Shown here piece by piece: positions 43,571 to 52,539 of a DNA stretch of 64,000 nt. The first letter of the stretch is position 1; each line of letters opens with the position of its first letter. The translations under genes and the position numbers were made by a program. Location: assembly GCA_024228935.1 (NCBI GenBank), contig JAAESX010000100.1, positions 1-64,000 on the forward strand. The letters run 5' to 3'. Origin of the DNA: Pseudomonadota bacterium (GTDB lineage Bacteria > Myxococcota_A > UBA796 > CAJQPC01). Below the pieces are notes generated by a model that made no database searches, had not been told where the DNA came from, and worked only from the letters and a program-made list of their open reading frames with translations.

Positions 43571-44380
43571 ATGCTGCTGGCCCTGGTACTGGACGTACAC
43601 GCCGTCTGTCCCGAGCTCGTCTCGGCGTCGGACCTCGAGACACACCTCGACGAAGCCGAGACGGCCTTCGCTGATCTCGACGTGGATGGCTTCCTCGCGA
43701 ACATGGACCAGGCGTCCATCTCTCTCCCGTGCCTCGGGGTCCCGATGAGCCCGGCGCTGGCCGCCCACGTCCATCGGGACGTCGGCCTGCGCTACTACGT
43801 GGACCGGGATCAGGAGACGGCGGCGCTGTCGTTCGCGTCGGCCCGCATCCTGGAGCCGGACTTCGCGTTCTCGGACGAGCTCCTGCCGGCGGACCACGGC
43901 ATCCGGGACGTGTACGCGTCGCGCAGCCTGGTGGGGGACGCCCGCGAGGACGTGCCTCGGCCCGCCGCGGGCGAGCTGCTGCTGGACGGCGTGGTCGGAG
44001 CGCAGCGTCCGGTCATCGTCCAGCTCGTCGATGGCACAGGCACACCGACGACCACGCGGTATCTGCTGCCGGGCGAGGCGATGCCGCCGTACGAGGTCGC
44101 CCTCGATCCGGGCGAGGACCTGGTCGAGCTGCCCACCGAGCCGCTCGTGCGGCCGATGCACGTCGGGCTGGGCTCTGCCGCCGTCGGTATCGCGGCCGGG
44201 GCGGTCTACGGCGTGGCGCTCGCCCAGAAGTCGCAGCTCGGGAGCGACCACCCGGACTGGACCCAAGACGATCTGGACGGCCTGGTCACCTCGAACCACA
44301 ACATGGTGATCACGTCGGGCGCTCTCGCCGGCGTGGCGGTCGTCGGGGGGGCCACGAGTCTCCTGATGTGGAGGCTCTGA
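43571..44380 (+). CDS. Exported or membrane protein of unknown function
   Basis: 269 residues; MLLALVLDVHAVCP is a signal peptide. The N-terminal half is helical and TPR-like (ELVSASDLETHLDEAETAFA, ALSFASARILEPDFAFSDEL), followed by a PEGA-like beta segment (GELLLDGVVGAQRPVIVQLV) and two C-terminal membrane helices (VGIAAGAVYGVAL, MVITSGALAGVAVVGG). This layout is common in myxobacterial proteins encoded next to kinases. It starts 9 bases after the damaged kinase gene and overlaps the MopE-like gene (TGATG), so all three form an operon. Confidence 0.72.
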   Translation: MLLALVLDVHAVCPELVSASDLETHLDEAETAFADLDVDGFLANMDQASISLPCLGVPMSPALAAHVHRDVGLRYYVDRDQETAALSFASARILEPDFAFSDELLPADHGIRDVYASRSLVGDAREDVPRPAAGELLLDGVVGAQRPVIVQLVDGTGTPTTTRYLLPGEAMPPYEVALDPGEDLVELPTEPLVRPMHVGLGSAAVGIAAGAVYGVALAQKSQLGSDHPDWTQDDLDGLVTSNHNMVITSGALAGVAVVGGATSLLMWRL

Positions 44381-46233
44381 TGATTCTCTGGCTGGCGGCG
44401 TGCGCCTGGATCACCGAGGATGACATCGACGCGTTCGCCGACGCGGATGGGGACGGCGAGACGTCCGTGGTCTTCGGTGGGACGGACTGCGACGACACGG
44501 ACGCGGAGATCAACAGCGACGCCACCGAGGTCTGCGACGAGGTCGACGAAGGGCCGGCCGCCCCACGTCCGTACTTCGAGGATCTGGACCGTGATGGGTA
44601 CGGTCGCATCGACGCCGAGCAGTTCTTCTGCGAGCCGCCGCCGGAGTTCGCGGCCGAGCCTGGCGACTGCCACGACGGCGACGACGAGATCCACCCAGGC
44701 GCCGAGGAGGTCTGTGACGGGGTCGACAACGACTGCGACGACACCACCGACGTGGACGCATCGGACATGTCGACGTGGCACGCCGACAGCGACAGCGACA
44801 GCGACGGGTTCGGGGACGCGGCAGACTCGAACGAGGCGTGCGACCAGCTCAGCGGCCACGTCCTGGACGACACAGACTGTGACGACACGGATCCCGACAC
44901 GGATCCCGACACGAACCCGGACGCGGAGGAGACCTGCGCGGAGGGGGATCAGGACTGTGATGGATCGGTCGACGAGGGGCCGCTATCCGACGTGACCGTG
45001 TTCTATGAGGACGCGGACGGCGACGGCGACGACTGGGTCACACAGGCCAGCTGCGAGGTGCCGAGCGGCTACACGTCGACCGGTGGAGACTGTGACGACG
45101 ACGCCAGCACGAACCCGGGTGCGGACGAGGTCTGTGACACCACGGACCACGACTGCGACGGGAAGACCGGGTTCGAGCACAATGTGCCTGGCGACTACGG
45201 CTCCATCCAGGAGGCCGTCGATGCGGCGGGCTCGGGCGAGTGGATCTGTGTGTCCGCGGGCGTCTACGAGGAGAGCGTCTCGGTCAACAGCGACGTCGTC
45301 CTGCGCGGGATGGGCTCGGACGTGACCACGATTGATGGCTCCGGGTTCGGTCGAGTCCTCTACTCGGTCAACCATCCCGACACGGCGGAGATCGGGGGGT
45401 TCACCATCACGGGCGGCGACCTGTACGAAGGCGGCGCGATGTACACCTACGACACGGACGCGTTGTACGAGGATCTGGTGTTCGAGGGCAACGTGGCGCT
45501 GGACTACGTGAACAGCTGCTACGGAGTCATCTCGATGGAGGGCTCGGGAGCACCCGTGCTCCGCAACATCGTCCTTCGCGACAACCTGATGGACTGCACC
45601 ATCGTGTGGGGCCTCATCAACGCATGGGGGCCGGAGTTCACCTTCGAGAACCTGATGGTCGTGGACAACGCCATCCTGGGCGTCGAGACGGTGACGGGAG
45701 GGTTCTCGGGCTACGGGACGGTGTCGGTCTCGATCGAGAACGGCATCTTCGCCGGCAACGAGGTCACCACCGATGGCAGCATCTTCGGGACGGCCATCGG
45801 GGCGATCAACACCCCGCTGACCCTGACCAACGTCGCGATCGTCGACAACACGGCGACGGCGGGTGCGAGCTGCTTGACCGCCGCGGTCTGGGCAGAGAGC
45901 ACGACAGTGGTCACCAACACCACGGTGACGGGCAACAGCTGCAACAACGGAACCGGTGGCTGGGCCGGTCCGGGCTCGTTCACGTTCTCCTACTCCAACG
46001 CCTATGGCAACGAGCCGTCGGACTTCGGCATCACTGATCCCACCGGTACCGATGGCAACATCGGGAAGGCCCCGCAGTACACGGACACGTCAGGCGCCTC
46101 CGCCTACAGCTGGGACCTCACGCCGAAGACGGCGTCCGCCCTGATCGACGGCGGAGACCCCTCGATCCTCGATGTCGACGGGAGCACCAGCGACATCGGC
46201 GCGTATGGCGGCCCGCTGGGCGAGAGCTGGTAG
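44380..46233 (+). CDS. MopE-type repeat and right-handed beta-helix lipoprotein
   Basis: 617 residues; MILWLAAC is the lipoprotein leader. Residues 20-260 carry about four MopE-like Asp/Cys repeats (TDCDDTDAEINSDATEVCDE, EVCDGVDNDCDD, QDCDGSVDEG, VCDTTDHDCDGK) that probably bind Ca2+. Residues 270-617 form a parallel beta-helix (GDYGSIQEAVDAAGSGEWIC, DVVLRGMGSDVTTIDGSGFG, LRNIVLRDN) ending IGAYGGPLGESW. MopE repeats were named for a surface copper-binding protein of Methylococcus; in myxobacteria such proteins are abundant on the surface. A damaged paralogue lies at 41451-42371. Confidence 0.88.
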   Translation: MILWLAACAWITEDDIDAFADADGDGETSVVFGGTDCDDTDAEINSDATEVCDEVDEGPAAPRPYFEDLDRDGYGRIDAEQFFCEPPPEFAAEPGDCHDGDDEIHPGAEEVCDGVDNDCDDTTDVDASDMSTWHADSDSDSDGFGDAADSNEACDQLSGHVLDDTDCDDTDPDTDPDTNPDAEETCAEGDQDCDGSVDEGPLSDVTVFYEDADGDGDDWVTQASCEVPSGYTSTGGDCDDDASTNPGADEVCDTTDHDCDGKTGFEHNVPGDYGSIQEAVDAAGSGEWICVSAGVYEESVSVNSDVVLRGMGSDVTTIDGSGFGRVLYSVNHPDTAEIGGFTITGGDLYEGGAMYTYDTDALYEDLVFEGNVALDYVNSCYGVISMEGSGAPVLRNIVLRDNLMDCTIVWGLINAWGPEFTFENLMVVDNAILGVETVTGGFSGYGTVSVSIENGIFAGNEVTTDGSIFGTAIGAINTPLTLTNVAIVDNTATAGASCLTAAVWAESTTVVTNTTVTGNSCNNGTGGWAGPGSFTFSYSNAYGNEPSDFGITDPTGTDGNIGKAPQYTDTSGASAYSWDLTPKTASALIDGGDPSILDVDGSTSDIGAYGGPLGESW

Positions 46234-46236
46234 GGC

Positions 46237-46902
46237 TCAGGGGAACAGGGCGTCGACGCGGGGCAGCCGCGTCGCGATCTCGCGGGGGAGCATCGGCAGG
46301 CGGGTGAGCTCCACGGCGATTCGCGCTCGGAGGGTGCGCGCCGCCGCGACATCTCCCGCGAGCAGGCGGGTGTGCGCCTCGAGCACGAGGTTGACGAGCA
46401 GCTCGACGGGGCTGCCGGCGATCGTGCAGAGGCGCCGGGCTTCTTGGAGCTCCCGGTCCGCAGCGGTGATGTCCCCGAGCTCGGCGAGCGCCAGGGCCAG
46501 CCTGCCGCGGGCGTGCCCTTCCAGCAGCACGTGACGGGTGGTGATCGCGTGCTCGACGGCGTCTGCGTATTCGCGGGCGGCGTCGGCGTGACGGGCTTGC
46601 TCACTCGCGACCCGACCCAGCCCTGCGCACAGCGGGCCCAGGGAGTGGGTCGCGCCCTGGCGCTGCGCCTCGCCGTGAGCGGCCTGATACAGCTCGAGAG
46701 CGCGCTCCGGGTTCCCGCGGCTGACCTCGAGGTTTCCCTGTGCCAGTCCGATGTGCACCAGGAGCATGCGATGCCCCAGGGCCTCGGCCAGCTCCTGGGT
46801 CCGCTCCAGCGTCTCGGCGGCTGCGGCGATCTCCCCTCGCTGGAGAAGGAGCGCGCCCGCGCGGAAGCCGTCGTGGATCAGCGGGGGGAGCAGGCGGCGC
46901 AC
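46237..46902 (-). CDS. TPR-repeat protein, possibly N-terminally truncated
   Basis: 221 residues of four or five TPR-like helical hairpins (GEIAAAAETLERTQELAEAL, GLAQGNLEVSRGNPERALEL, LALALAELGDITAADRELQE). No signal peptide or catalytic domain. The start GTG 46902 is arbitrary: the frame is open further upstream with no clear initiation site. The sequence resembles the C-terminal TPR part of larger myxobacterial kinase-TPR or adenylate-cyclase-TPR proteins, so the front of the gene may be lost. Confidence 0.6.
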   Translation of the reverse strand: MRRLLPPLIHDGFRAGALLLQRGEIAAAAETLERTQELAEALGHRMLLVHIGLAQGNLEVSRGNPERALELYQAAHGEAQRQGATHSLGPLCAGLGRVASEQARHADAAREYADAVEHAITTRHVLLEGHARGRLALALAELGDITAADRELQEARRLCTIAGSPVELLVNLVLEAHTRLLAGDVAAARTLRARIAVELTRLPMLPREIATRLPRVDALFP

Positions 46903-46982
46903 AGGGAGAACGTAGCCCCTGGACGCCGCCGGGTCGCTCAGGGCTCTGGTCGTAGCTGGTGCTGGCGTCCTGGTGACCGGCC

Positions 46983-47672
46983 TCAGAAGCTGCAGGAGTA
47001 CAGGTAGCGGAGCTCCGTGCGCTTCGGCGCGGCCCCGTCGGCGAGCACCAGCACCTCGAAGTGGGTGCCCTCGAACGAGGCCCAGTGCAGGCCGAAGACC
47101 ACCGTCTTGCCGACGCGCCAGGCCGAGCTCACGTGGGGCACCAGGAAGCTCGAGTCCATCCGCAGCGGCTCGGCTTCGTATCCGTCCATCAGGTTCTTGC
47201 TGACGTCGAAGGTGTCGAGCTGCGTCCCGTCCACGCTCATCATCGCCGTGTGCTCGCCGGTGCGCGTGAGCGCGATGCGATGCTCGCCAGCGCTCCAGAT
47301 CCAGGCCTCTTCCGCCTTCTCGAGGGTCACGGGCAGGCCCTCGCCATCGACCGAGCTGGGCACGAGCCAGACCATGCCGGGCCCGACGTCGCCGGCCAGC
47401 GGGACGACCTTCTTCGTGCTGCCACCGTCGCAGCCGTGGCGACCGTCTTCCGGTGCGCCCACGGTCATGTCCGAGCGTCCGCCGCGCGGGTCGAGGGCGG
47501 CGACGATGGTGCCGGCGGGGACATCCCAGGGCTGGAACGTGACGACCGAGGACGAGGCCTTGATCGGTCCCCAGGGCGTGTCCTCGTACGTGGCGCCCGA
47601 CAGCGCGAGGCGTCCGGGGACACCGATGTCGGGTGGCTCGTCGGCGAGCGCGATGGACAGCAGCCAGAGCAT
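46983..47672 (-). CDS. Exported protein of unknown function
   Basis: 229 residues with signal peptide MLWLLSIALADEPPD (ATG 47672). Beta-rich; contains one Cys pair candidate (HGCDGG and the terminal YSCSF). Repeated short strands (GTIVAALDPRGG, GMVWLVPSSVDG, AWRVGKTVVFGLHWASFEG) suggest a beta-sandwich. No family recognised. GATACT (47684-47679 on the minus strand) lies 6 bases before the start; the divergent adenosine deaminase starts 18 bases away. Confidence 0.65.
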   Translation of the reverse strand: MLWLLSIALADEPPDIGVPGRLALSGATYEDTPWGPIKASSSVVTFQPWDVPAGTIVAALDPRGGRSDMTVGAPEDGRHGCDGGSTKKVVPLAGDVGPGMVWLVPSSVDGEGLPVTLEKAEEAWIWSAGEHRIALTRTGEHTAMMSVDGTQLDTFDVSKNLMDGYEAEPLRMDSSFLVPHVSSAWRVGKTVVFGLHWASFEGTHFEVLVLADGAAPKRTELRYLYSCSF

Positions 47673-47689
47673 GGCGGCAGTATCCACCG

Positions 47690-48565
47690 ATGCACGCTGG
47701 CCTTCCGAACCTGCACTGCCATCTGGACGGCTCGATGCGCCTCGAGACCCTTCACGAGCTCGCCTCGGACCGGGGGCTCAGGGTGCCCGAGCCGCTCGCG
47801 TTCTCGGTCGGTATGGGCCTTCAGGCGGCACTCTCGCGCTTTGCGTTCACGGTCCGCTGTCTCGATCGGCTCGAGGATCTGCGGCGGGTCGCGGGCGAGA
47901 TCTGCGAGGATGCGGCGGCCGATGGCGTCACCACGCTGGAGATCCGGTTCGCGCCCCAGCTCCATGGCAGCGTGCCCGAGGCGGTCGAGGCGGTCCTGGA
48001 CGGCATCGCGGGGCGGGCCGGTCTGGTCCTGTGCGGGCTGTACGGCCAACACCCGGCGGTCCTCGCCGAGCTGGTCGAGCAGCGGGGCATCGCGGGGATC
48101 GATCTGGCCGGGGGACCCGCGCCGCAGCACCCGTTCGGGATGGTCGACTACGCCGGGGCCTTCACGCGAGCCCGCGAGCTCGGCATCGGACGGACGGTCC
48201 ATGCGAGCGAGGGTCGGCCGCCGCACGAGATCCGGACGGCCATCGAGGTGCTGCACGCCCAGCGCATCGGGCATGGGACCACGCTGCTCGAGGACCCGAG
48301 CGTGGTCGAGGTCGTGCTCGAGCGGGGCGTCACCATCGAGGCCTGCCTGACGAGTAACTGCCATGTCGGCGCGATCCCGTCGGTCGCCGCGCACCCGCTG
48401 TCCCGGTGGCTGGAGCTGGGCGTGAAGGCCTGCATCAACCCCGACAACACGCTGCTCTCGTCGGTGTCCGCGAGTGAGGAGCACGCGCGCGCCGGGCGAA
48501 CGCCTGGGATGACGCCGGCGCTACTGGCTGCGGCCATCGCGCACGGTCACGCTGCGGCGTTCTAG
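47690..48565 (+). CDS. Adenosine deaminase family protein
   Basis: 291 residues. Metal and catalytic motifs of the family are present: LHCHLDGS (H9 and H11, Zn ligands), HASE (third Zn His with the catalytic Glu region following), RIGHGT (base His), SNCHVGA, and the late Asp in INPDNTLLS, like the NTDN form of some bacterial enzymes. It converts adenosine to inosine, or acts on a related purine or its derivative. TATCCA 47681-47686 is a possible -10. Overlaps the phosphatase gene by 4 bases at its end. Confidence 0.88.
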   Translation: MHAGLPNLHCHLDGSMRLETLHELASDRGLRVPEPLAFSVGMGLQAALSRFAFTVRCLDRLEDLRRVAGEICEDAAADGVTTLEIRFAPQLHGSVPEAVEAVLDGIAGRAGLVLCGLYGQHPAVLAELVEQRGIAGIDLAGGPAPQHPFGMVDYAGAFTRARELGIGRTVHASEGRPPHEIRTAIEVLHAQRIGHGTTLLEDPSVVEVVLERGVTIEACLTSNCHVGAIPSVAAHPLSRWLELGVKACINPDNTLLSSVSASEEHARAGRTPGMTPALLAAAIAHGHAAAF

Positions 48566-49170
48566 AGCGCACACTCCGTCGACTCGACCTGGGGGAGCTG
48601 GGCGTCGATGTGCGCCTCGAACGCGTCCTCGTCCGTGATGGGCAGGACGTCGAGCGTGCCCGCCAGCTCGCCGACCAGGAAGATGCGGTCCAGCTCGAGC
48701 GCCGTCTTGAACGCCGCGATGTCCGAGTCGGCGTTGCCGTACGCCCACTCGTGGGTCCAGCCGGCGGTCTCGAGCTCGGCCAGCACCGCGGACTTGTAGG
48801 CGGCCGCGTCGTCCCCCGCGACGCCGAACCCGTCGCTCAAATACAGCCGCTCGTCGACGAAGGGGAAGTCGTGGGCCACGAGCCAGTCCGAGGTCGCCTC
48901 GCGGGCGGTCCGACCGTCGGACATCGCGAAGTCCTCGCCGCGCGCCGTGACGTAGAAGATCTCGTAGCCGGCGTCGGCGTAGGCGTTGAACAGCGTGTTC
49001 GCAGCCGGACGCATCGCGGGGTCGTGGTCGGCGTCACCCATCTGGCTGATCCACTCGTCGTCCGAGGTCGTCAGGGTCTCGTCGATGTCGGTCACGACGG
49101 CGCGGTGGCTGACGCAGGGACCGGAGTCGAGAGGGGCTTCGGAGGTACAGGCCAGTAGGAGCGTCAGCAT
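48562..49170 (-). CDS. HAD-type (LNS2/lipin-like) phosphatase lipoprotein
   Basis: 202 residues with leader MLTLLLACTSEAP. HAD motif I is DIDETLTTSD, motif II is YVTARG, and the late motif is AYGNADSDIAAF. This combination is typical of the LNS2 domain found in lipin/Ned1/Smp2 phosphatidate phosphatases and in some PITP-like proteins. As an anchored lipoprotein it would act outside the cytoplasm. A phosphatidate or other phospholipid substrate is inference. GGCCTA 49177-49182 (TAGGCC) is a -10 candidate, six bases before ATG. Confidence 0.8.
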   Translation of the reverse strand: MLTLLLACTSEAPLDSGPCVSHRAVVTDIDETLTTSDDEWISQMGDADHDPAMRPAANTLFNAYADAGYEIFYVTARGEDFAMSDGRTAREATSDWLVAHDFPFVDERLYLSDGFGVAGDDAAAYKSAVLAELETAGWTHEWAYGNADSDIAAFKTALELDRIFLVGELAGTLDVLPITDEDAFEAHIDAQLPQVESTECAL

Positions 49171-49176
49171 GGACGC

Positions 49177-49182
49177 GGCCTA
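49177..49182 (-). promoter_or_regulatory. Candidate -10 hexamer TAGGCC
   Basis: On the minus strand the order TAGGCC, GCGTCC, ATG is nearly the same as TAGGCT, GCGTCC, ATG before the amidase gene (21486-21472). Confidence 0.45.
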
Positions 49183-49238
49183 TCGCGAACGCCGGGTCCT
49201 GGTGCATCCCATCAGCATCGGCGGCATCCTCTCGTCCA

Positions 49239-50785
49239 ATGCTCCTTCTTCTCTCGATCGCCTGTGCCGACGACTGCCCCCTGCGACTCCGCTTCCGACT
49301 CGACGCCTCCGGGCGAGCTCGGCGACGCGCTGGAGTACCGGTCCCAGTCCAACACCCCGAGCTTCTGGGAGACCACCGACGTCGAGGTGGTCGAGGGCGC
49401 CGCGTACACCTGCACCGGGCTCCACGGGCTCGACGTGCACGACACCAGCGATCCGCACCGCGTCCGTCGGGGCGAGGCCGTGTCGCTCGACTGGATGCAC
49501 AGCCGCTACCCGCGCTGCACCCACCTCGACTCGTCGGGCGACCGGCTGGTGGTGAGCGCGCACTCGGACGAGATCCAGCCGACGCCGGGCATCGCGCTGA
49601 TCGACATCTCCAGCCCCCTGTCACCCCAGGTGGTGAGCTCGTCGGCGTTCGAGGCCCTGCAGGTCGAGGAGGTCGCGCTGGTCGAGACCGGCATCGCGGT
49701 CGCGGCCCACGAGGACGGGCTCGTGCTGCTGGACGAGGATCTGGCCAAGGTCGCGCGGGTCCAGCTCGGCAACGTCATCCGGGTCGCGCGGTTCGAGGAC
49801 GGCATGGTCGCGGCGACGTCGGCCGGCCGTCGAGACCCACGGAACGGCGCTGCGGCTGTCGCGCTTCGAGACCGGCGAGGTGCTCGTCGCCAACTGGTCG
49901 GATGTACGCGTGTACGACGTGTCCGGGACGGTCCCCGAGCTGATCGCCGTCGACGGGGTGACGACGGCGGGCGACCGGCCACGCATCCTGGCCGCGGGGG
50001 CCCATGGGTGCCTGGCGGTGGCCGGCGAGTGGGAGGGCGTGCACGCGCTCAAGTACCTGCCGGGCTTCGCGTCACCCGAGATCACGCTTTCGTCCTCGCT
50101 GGTCAAGGCCCCGGAGGGCTCGGCGTCGACGACCACGGTGCGCGTCTGGAACGAGGGACAGCTCGAGCTGGTCGGGGAGCTGGACGTGCCCAAGGGCTGG
50201 GGGGCGTCCCCGGCGTCGTTCGAGCTGGCCCCTGGCGAGGAGCTGGCCCTGGCGCTGACCTCGGACGGGACCGACGACGGCACGGTGAAGATCGCGAGCA
50301 ACGACGTCGACGAGAGCACGGTCGAGATCGAGCTCCTGGTCGGGAGCAACGGCATCACCGTCGGAGACGAGGCCGAGGCGTTCAGCTACCGCGGCCTGAA
50401 CACGGGCGATGTCCACACGATCGAGCCCGGAAAGGTCACGCTTCTCAGCTACTTCGCCACCTTCTGACCGATCTGTGCTCTGGATGTTCCAGACATCGAA
50501 GAGCGATTCGCCGGGCGCGATGGCGTGAACGTGTACGCCCTGCAGGCGGGGGAGATCGAGGCCATCAGCGACAGCGACGTCCTGGCCTGGTTCGAGGCCA
50601 CGGGCGTCACCTTCCCGGTGATGGTCGACGACGACCGCACCTATGGCCGGTACGACGCGACCGGCTCGACCGCGCCGTTCCCCCTGGATGTGGTCGTGGA
50701 CCAGCAGGGCGTCGTCCGGTTCGTCGACACCCGCTACGACCCGGACACGATCGAGGCGGTCATCGACGAGCTGCTCGCCCAGTAG
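49239..50785 (+). CDS. Probable selenoprotein: LVIVD-propeller lipoprotein with C-terminal UxxC thioredoxin-like domain
   Basis: ATG 49239 gives the leader MLLLLSIAC; the mature part lies in the next frame (PCDSASDSTPPGELGDALEY), so a shift occurs near 49262, and a second shift occurs near 49825. Domains: LVIVD-type propeller (GLHGLDVHDTSDP, PGIALIDISSPLSPQVV, VRVYDVSGTVP), an Ig-like domain, then a redoxin domain GKVTLLSYFATF-(TGA)-PICALDVPDIEERF ... PLDVVVDQQGVVRFVD, ending at 50785. The TGA at 50465-50467 is exactly where the first Cys of the thioredoxin CxxC should be, and the same frame continues for about 105 codons. Selenocysteine giving UxxC is therefore the best reading. A hairpin lies just after it. 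Confidence 0.75.
50479..50493 (+). promoter_or_regulatory. Possible bacterial SECIS hairpin
   Basis: TCTGGA (50479-50484), loop TGT, TCCAGA (50488-50493): a perfect 6-bp stem, or 5 bp with a five-base AUGUU loop. The loop G is 19 bases after the TGA, inside the range usual for bacterial SECIS loops. The loop does not exactly copy the E. coli fdhF loop. Confidence 0.5.
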
Positions 50786-50788
50786 GGG

Positions 50789-52489
50789 CTACGACAGGGC
50801 GATCTTGTTGGCGAGGTCCTGCAGCGCGTCGCGCAGCGGACCCTCCTCCGGCCAGCCATCGGGGCCCGCGTCCAGCAAGGCGGCCGTGGTGTGCTCGACC
50901 CAGTTCTGACGCTCGTCCGCGAGCCTCTGAACGTCGCTGCGGCGTCGGGTGACCTCGGCCCGGGGCCCGCTGGAAGGCATCGAATCCAGCCCGAGCCTGG
51001 CCGCCAGCGCGGGGGTCTCGGCGGCGCGCGCCTCGGTCGCTTCGCCCAGCTTGTCGACCGCCGCGGCGGTCTGACTCCGGGCCTGGGCGATCTCTCCGAG
51101 CAGGGCGTCGGCGTCGGGGACGTTGCCCTCCTGGCCTGCGTCGAGCAGCGCCTGGGCTGCGGCGTTCCGCGCCCCCTTCAGCTTGTTCTCCGCGAACGCG
51201 ATCTGGGCCATCAGGGCGACCTGCTGGGCAGCGGCCTTGGCCTTGGCGAAGAACCCGCTGACGTCGTCCAGCTCGGAGTGTTCGGCCTTTAGCTTGCGCA
51301 TCTCGGCGCCGATCTCGGCCAGCTCGCCCGCGCCCTCGACGGTCTGTCCTCGCGCGACCGCCGCCTCGAGGGCCTCGCCCAGCCTCGGCGCGAACGCGTT
51401 GACGGGGCCGTTGGCGTCGTCGACCGCCTTCTGGCACGAGTCCACTACCGCCGTCAGCCGGTCCCAGGCGCGCTGCACGTCTTCGCCCTCGGCCAGCGCC
51501 GCGTCGGCTGCCTGGGTGGCGTCCGCATTCCCATCACGCCGGACGAGGCGCTCGTCCAGCAGCGCGCAGGCGCCGGGCTCCGCGCTCGCGACCAGGGCCG
51601 TCAGGGTGGCTCGCGCCGTGGTCAGGAGCTCCTTCTTGCGCTTGTTCTCTGCGTACTTCGCGCCGAGCAGGTTGCCCATCGCAGCGCCGCTTCCGGCGGC
51701 GTCCGCCTGCCAGATCGACTCTCCGTGTCCCCAGCGCTGACGGGCGGCCTCGCCGAGCACGACGAGCATCGCGTCGAGCGGCTTGCCGGCTGGGACGTCG
51801 GTCGGTTCCGTGGCGCTCCAGCGCGCCGCCTGGGCGGCCGGATCCGCGGGCGCGATGCTCACCACCGGGGTGCGCCGATTGGTCCCGGGGGGGCCCGCGT
51901 GGCCCAGGTTCGCGTGGCCGTCCATGCCGCGCCAGCCCAGGACGGGCCCGACGTCGATGACCACGGTCTGGCCAGGCTCGAGCAGGACGGGCGCCGTTCC
52001 ACAGCCCGCCGGATCGATGGTCGCGACGCCGTCCTGGCGGTGCATCATCGGCACCCAGCCGAGCTCCAGACGACGTCCGGCGGGAACCAGCACCTCGACC
52101 TGGAACGGGGCGTCGACCTCGGCCTGCTTGCTGTCCATGTCGTACAGGGTGTGCGCGCAGGGGATGGCGCTCCGGCCGGTCGCCCCGGGGGTGGCGTACA
52201 GGATCTCGCCCCTGGGCTGCCAGATTCCGCAGCCCGCGATCGCCAGCGGCTTGAACTCGGTGTACTTGTCGCCAGAGGGCTCGAAGAACTGCATCCGCAG
52301 CCACGTCGGCTCCACCTGGCCGCCGCGGACGCGCCCGACGAAGATGACCGTCGCGGCGCCGTCGGTGTCCACGTCGACGGCGGTGGCTGCGGCGGCGGGT
52401 GCCGCGAAGGTGTGGCTACAGAAGCGGCAGATCTTCGCCTTCGCCTTCACATCCTCAGCGCACTGGGGGCATTCCTTGGTCTCGGACAT
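50789..52489 (-). CDS. Zinc-ribbon and coiled-coil protein of unknown function
   Basis: 566 residues from ATG 52489 (AGGAG upstream). N-terminus CPQCAEDVKAKAKICRFCSH is a classic double-CxxC zinc ribbon. Residues about 40-240 are beta-rich with EVLVPAGRRLELGWVPMM. Residues 240-566 are long helices rich in Ala/Glu/Arg (KKELLTTARATLTALVASAE, LEAAVARGQTVEGAGELAEI) that probably form coiled coils. No membrane segment. An eleven-G tract (C11 on the coding strand) lies 14 bases before the start codon. Confidence 0.7.
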   Translation of the reverse strand: MSETKECPQCAEDVKAKAKICRFCSHTFAAPAAAATAVDVDTDGAATVIFVGRVRGGQVEPTWLRMQFFEPSGDKYTEFKPLAIAGCGIWQPRGEILYATPGATGRSAIPCAHTLYDMDSKQAEVDAPFQVEVLVPAGRRLELGWVPMMHRQDGVATIDPAGCGTAPVLLEPGQTVVIDVGPVLGWRGMDGHANLGHAGPPGTNRRTPVVSIAPADPAAQAARWSATEPTDVPAGKPLDAMLVVLGEAARQRWGHGESIWQADAAGSGAAMGNLLGAKYAENKRKKELLTTARATLTALVASAEPGACALLDERLVRRDGNADATQAADAALAEGEDVQRAWDRLTAVVDSCQKAVDDANGPVNAFAPRLGEALEAAVARGQTVEGAGELAEIGAEMRKLKAEHSELDDVSGFFAKAKAAAQQVALMAQIAFAENKLKGARNAAAQALLDAGQEGNVPDADALLGEIAQARSQTAAAVDKLGEATEARAAETPALAARLGLDSMPSSGPRAEVTRRRSDVQRLADERQNWVEHTTAALLDAGPDGWPEEGPLRDALQDLANKIALS

Positions 52490-52503
52490 GGTCGGGCTCC
52501 TGC

Positions 52504-52514
52504 GGGGGGGGGGG
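52504..52514. repeat. G11 homopolymer upstream of a start codon
   Basis: Eleven consecutive G on the plus strand between the nitrilase stop and the zinc-ribbon gene start. Tracts this long slip readily, so length could differ between cells or be a sequencing artefact. Confidence 0.85.
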
Positions 52515-52539
52515 CGGGCACCATACCGGAGCGCTTCGG

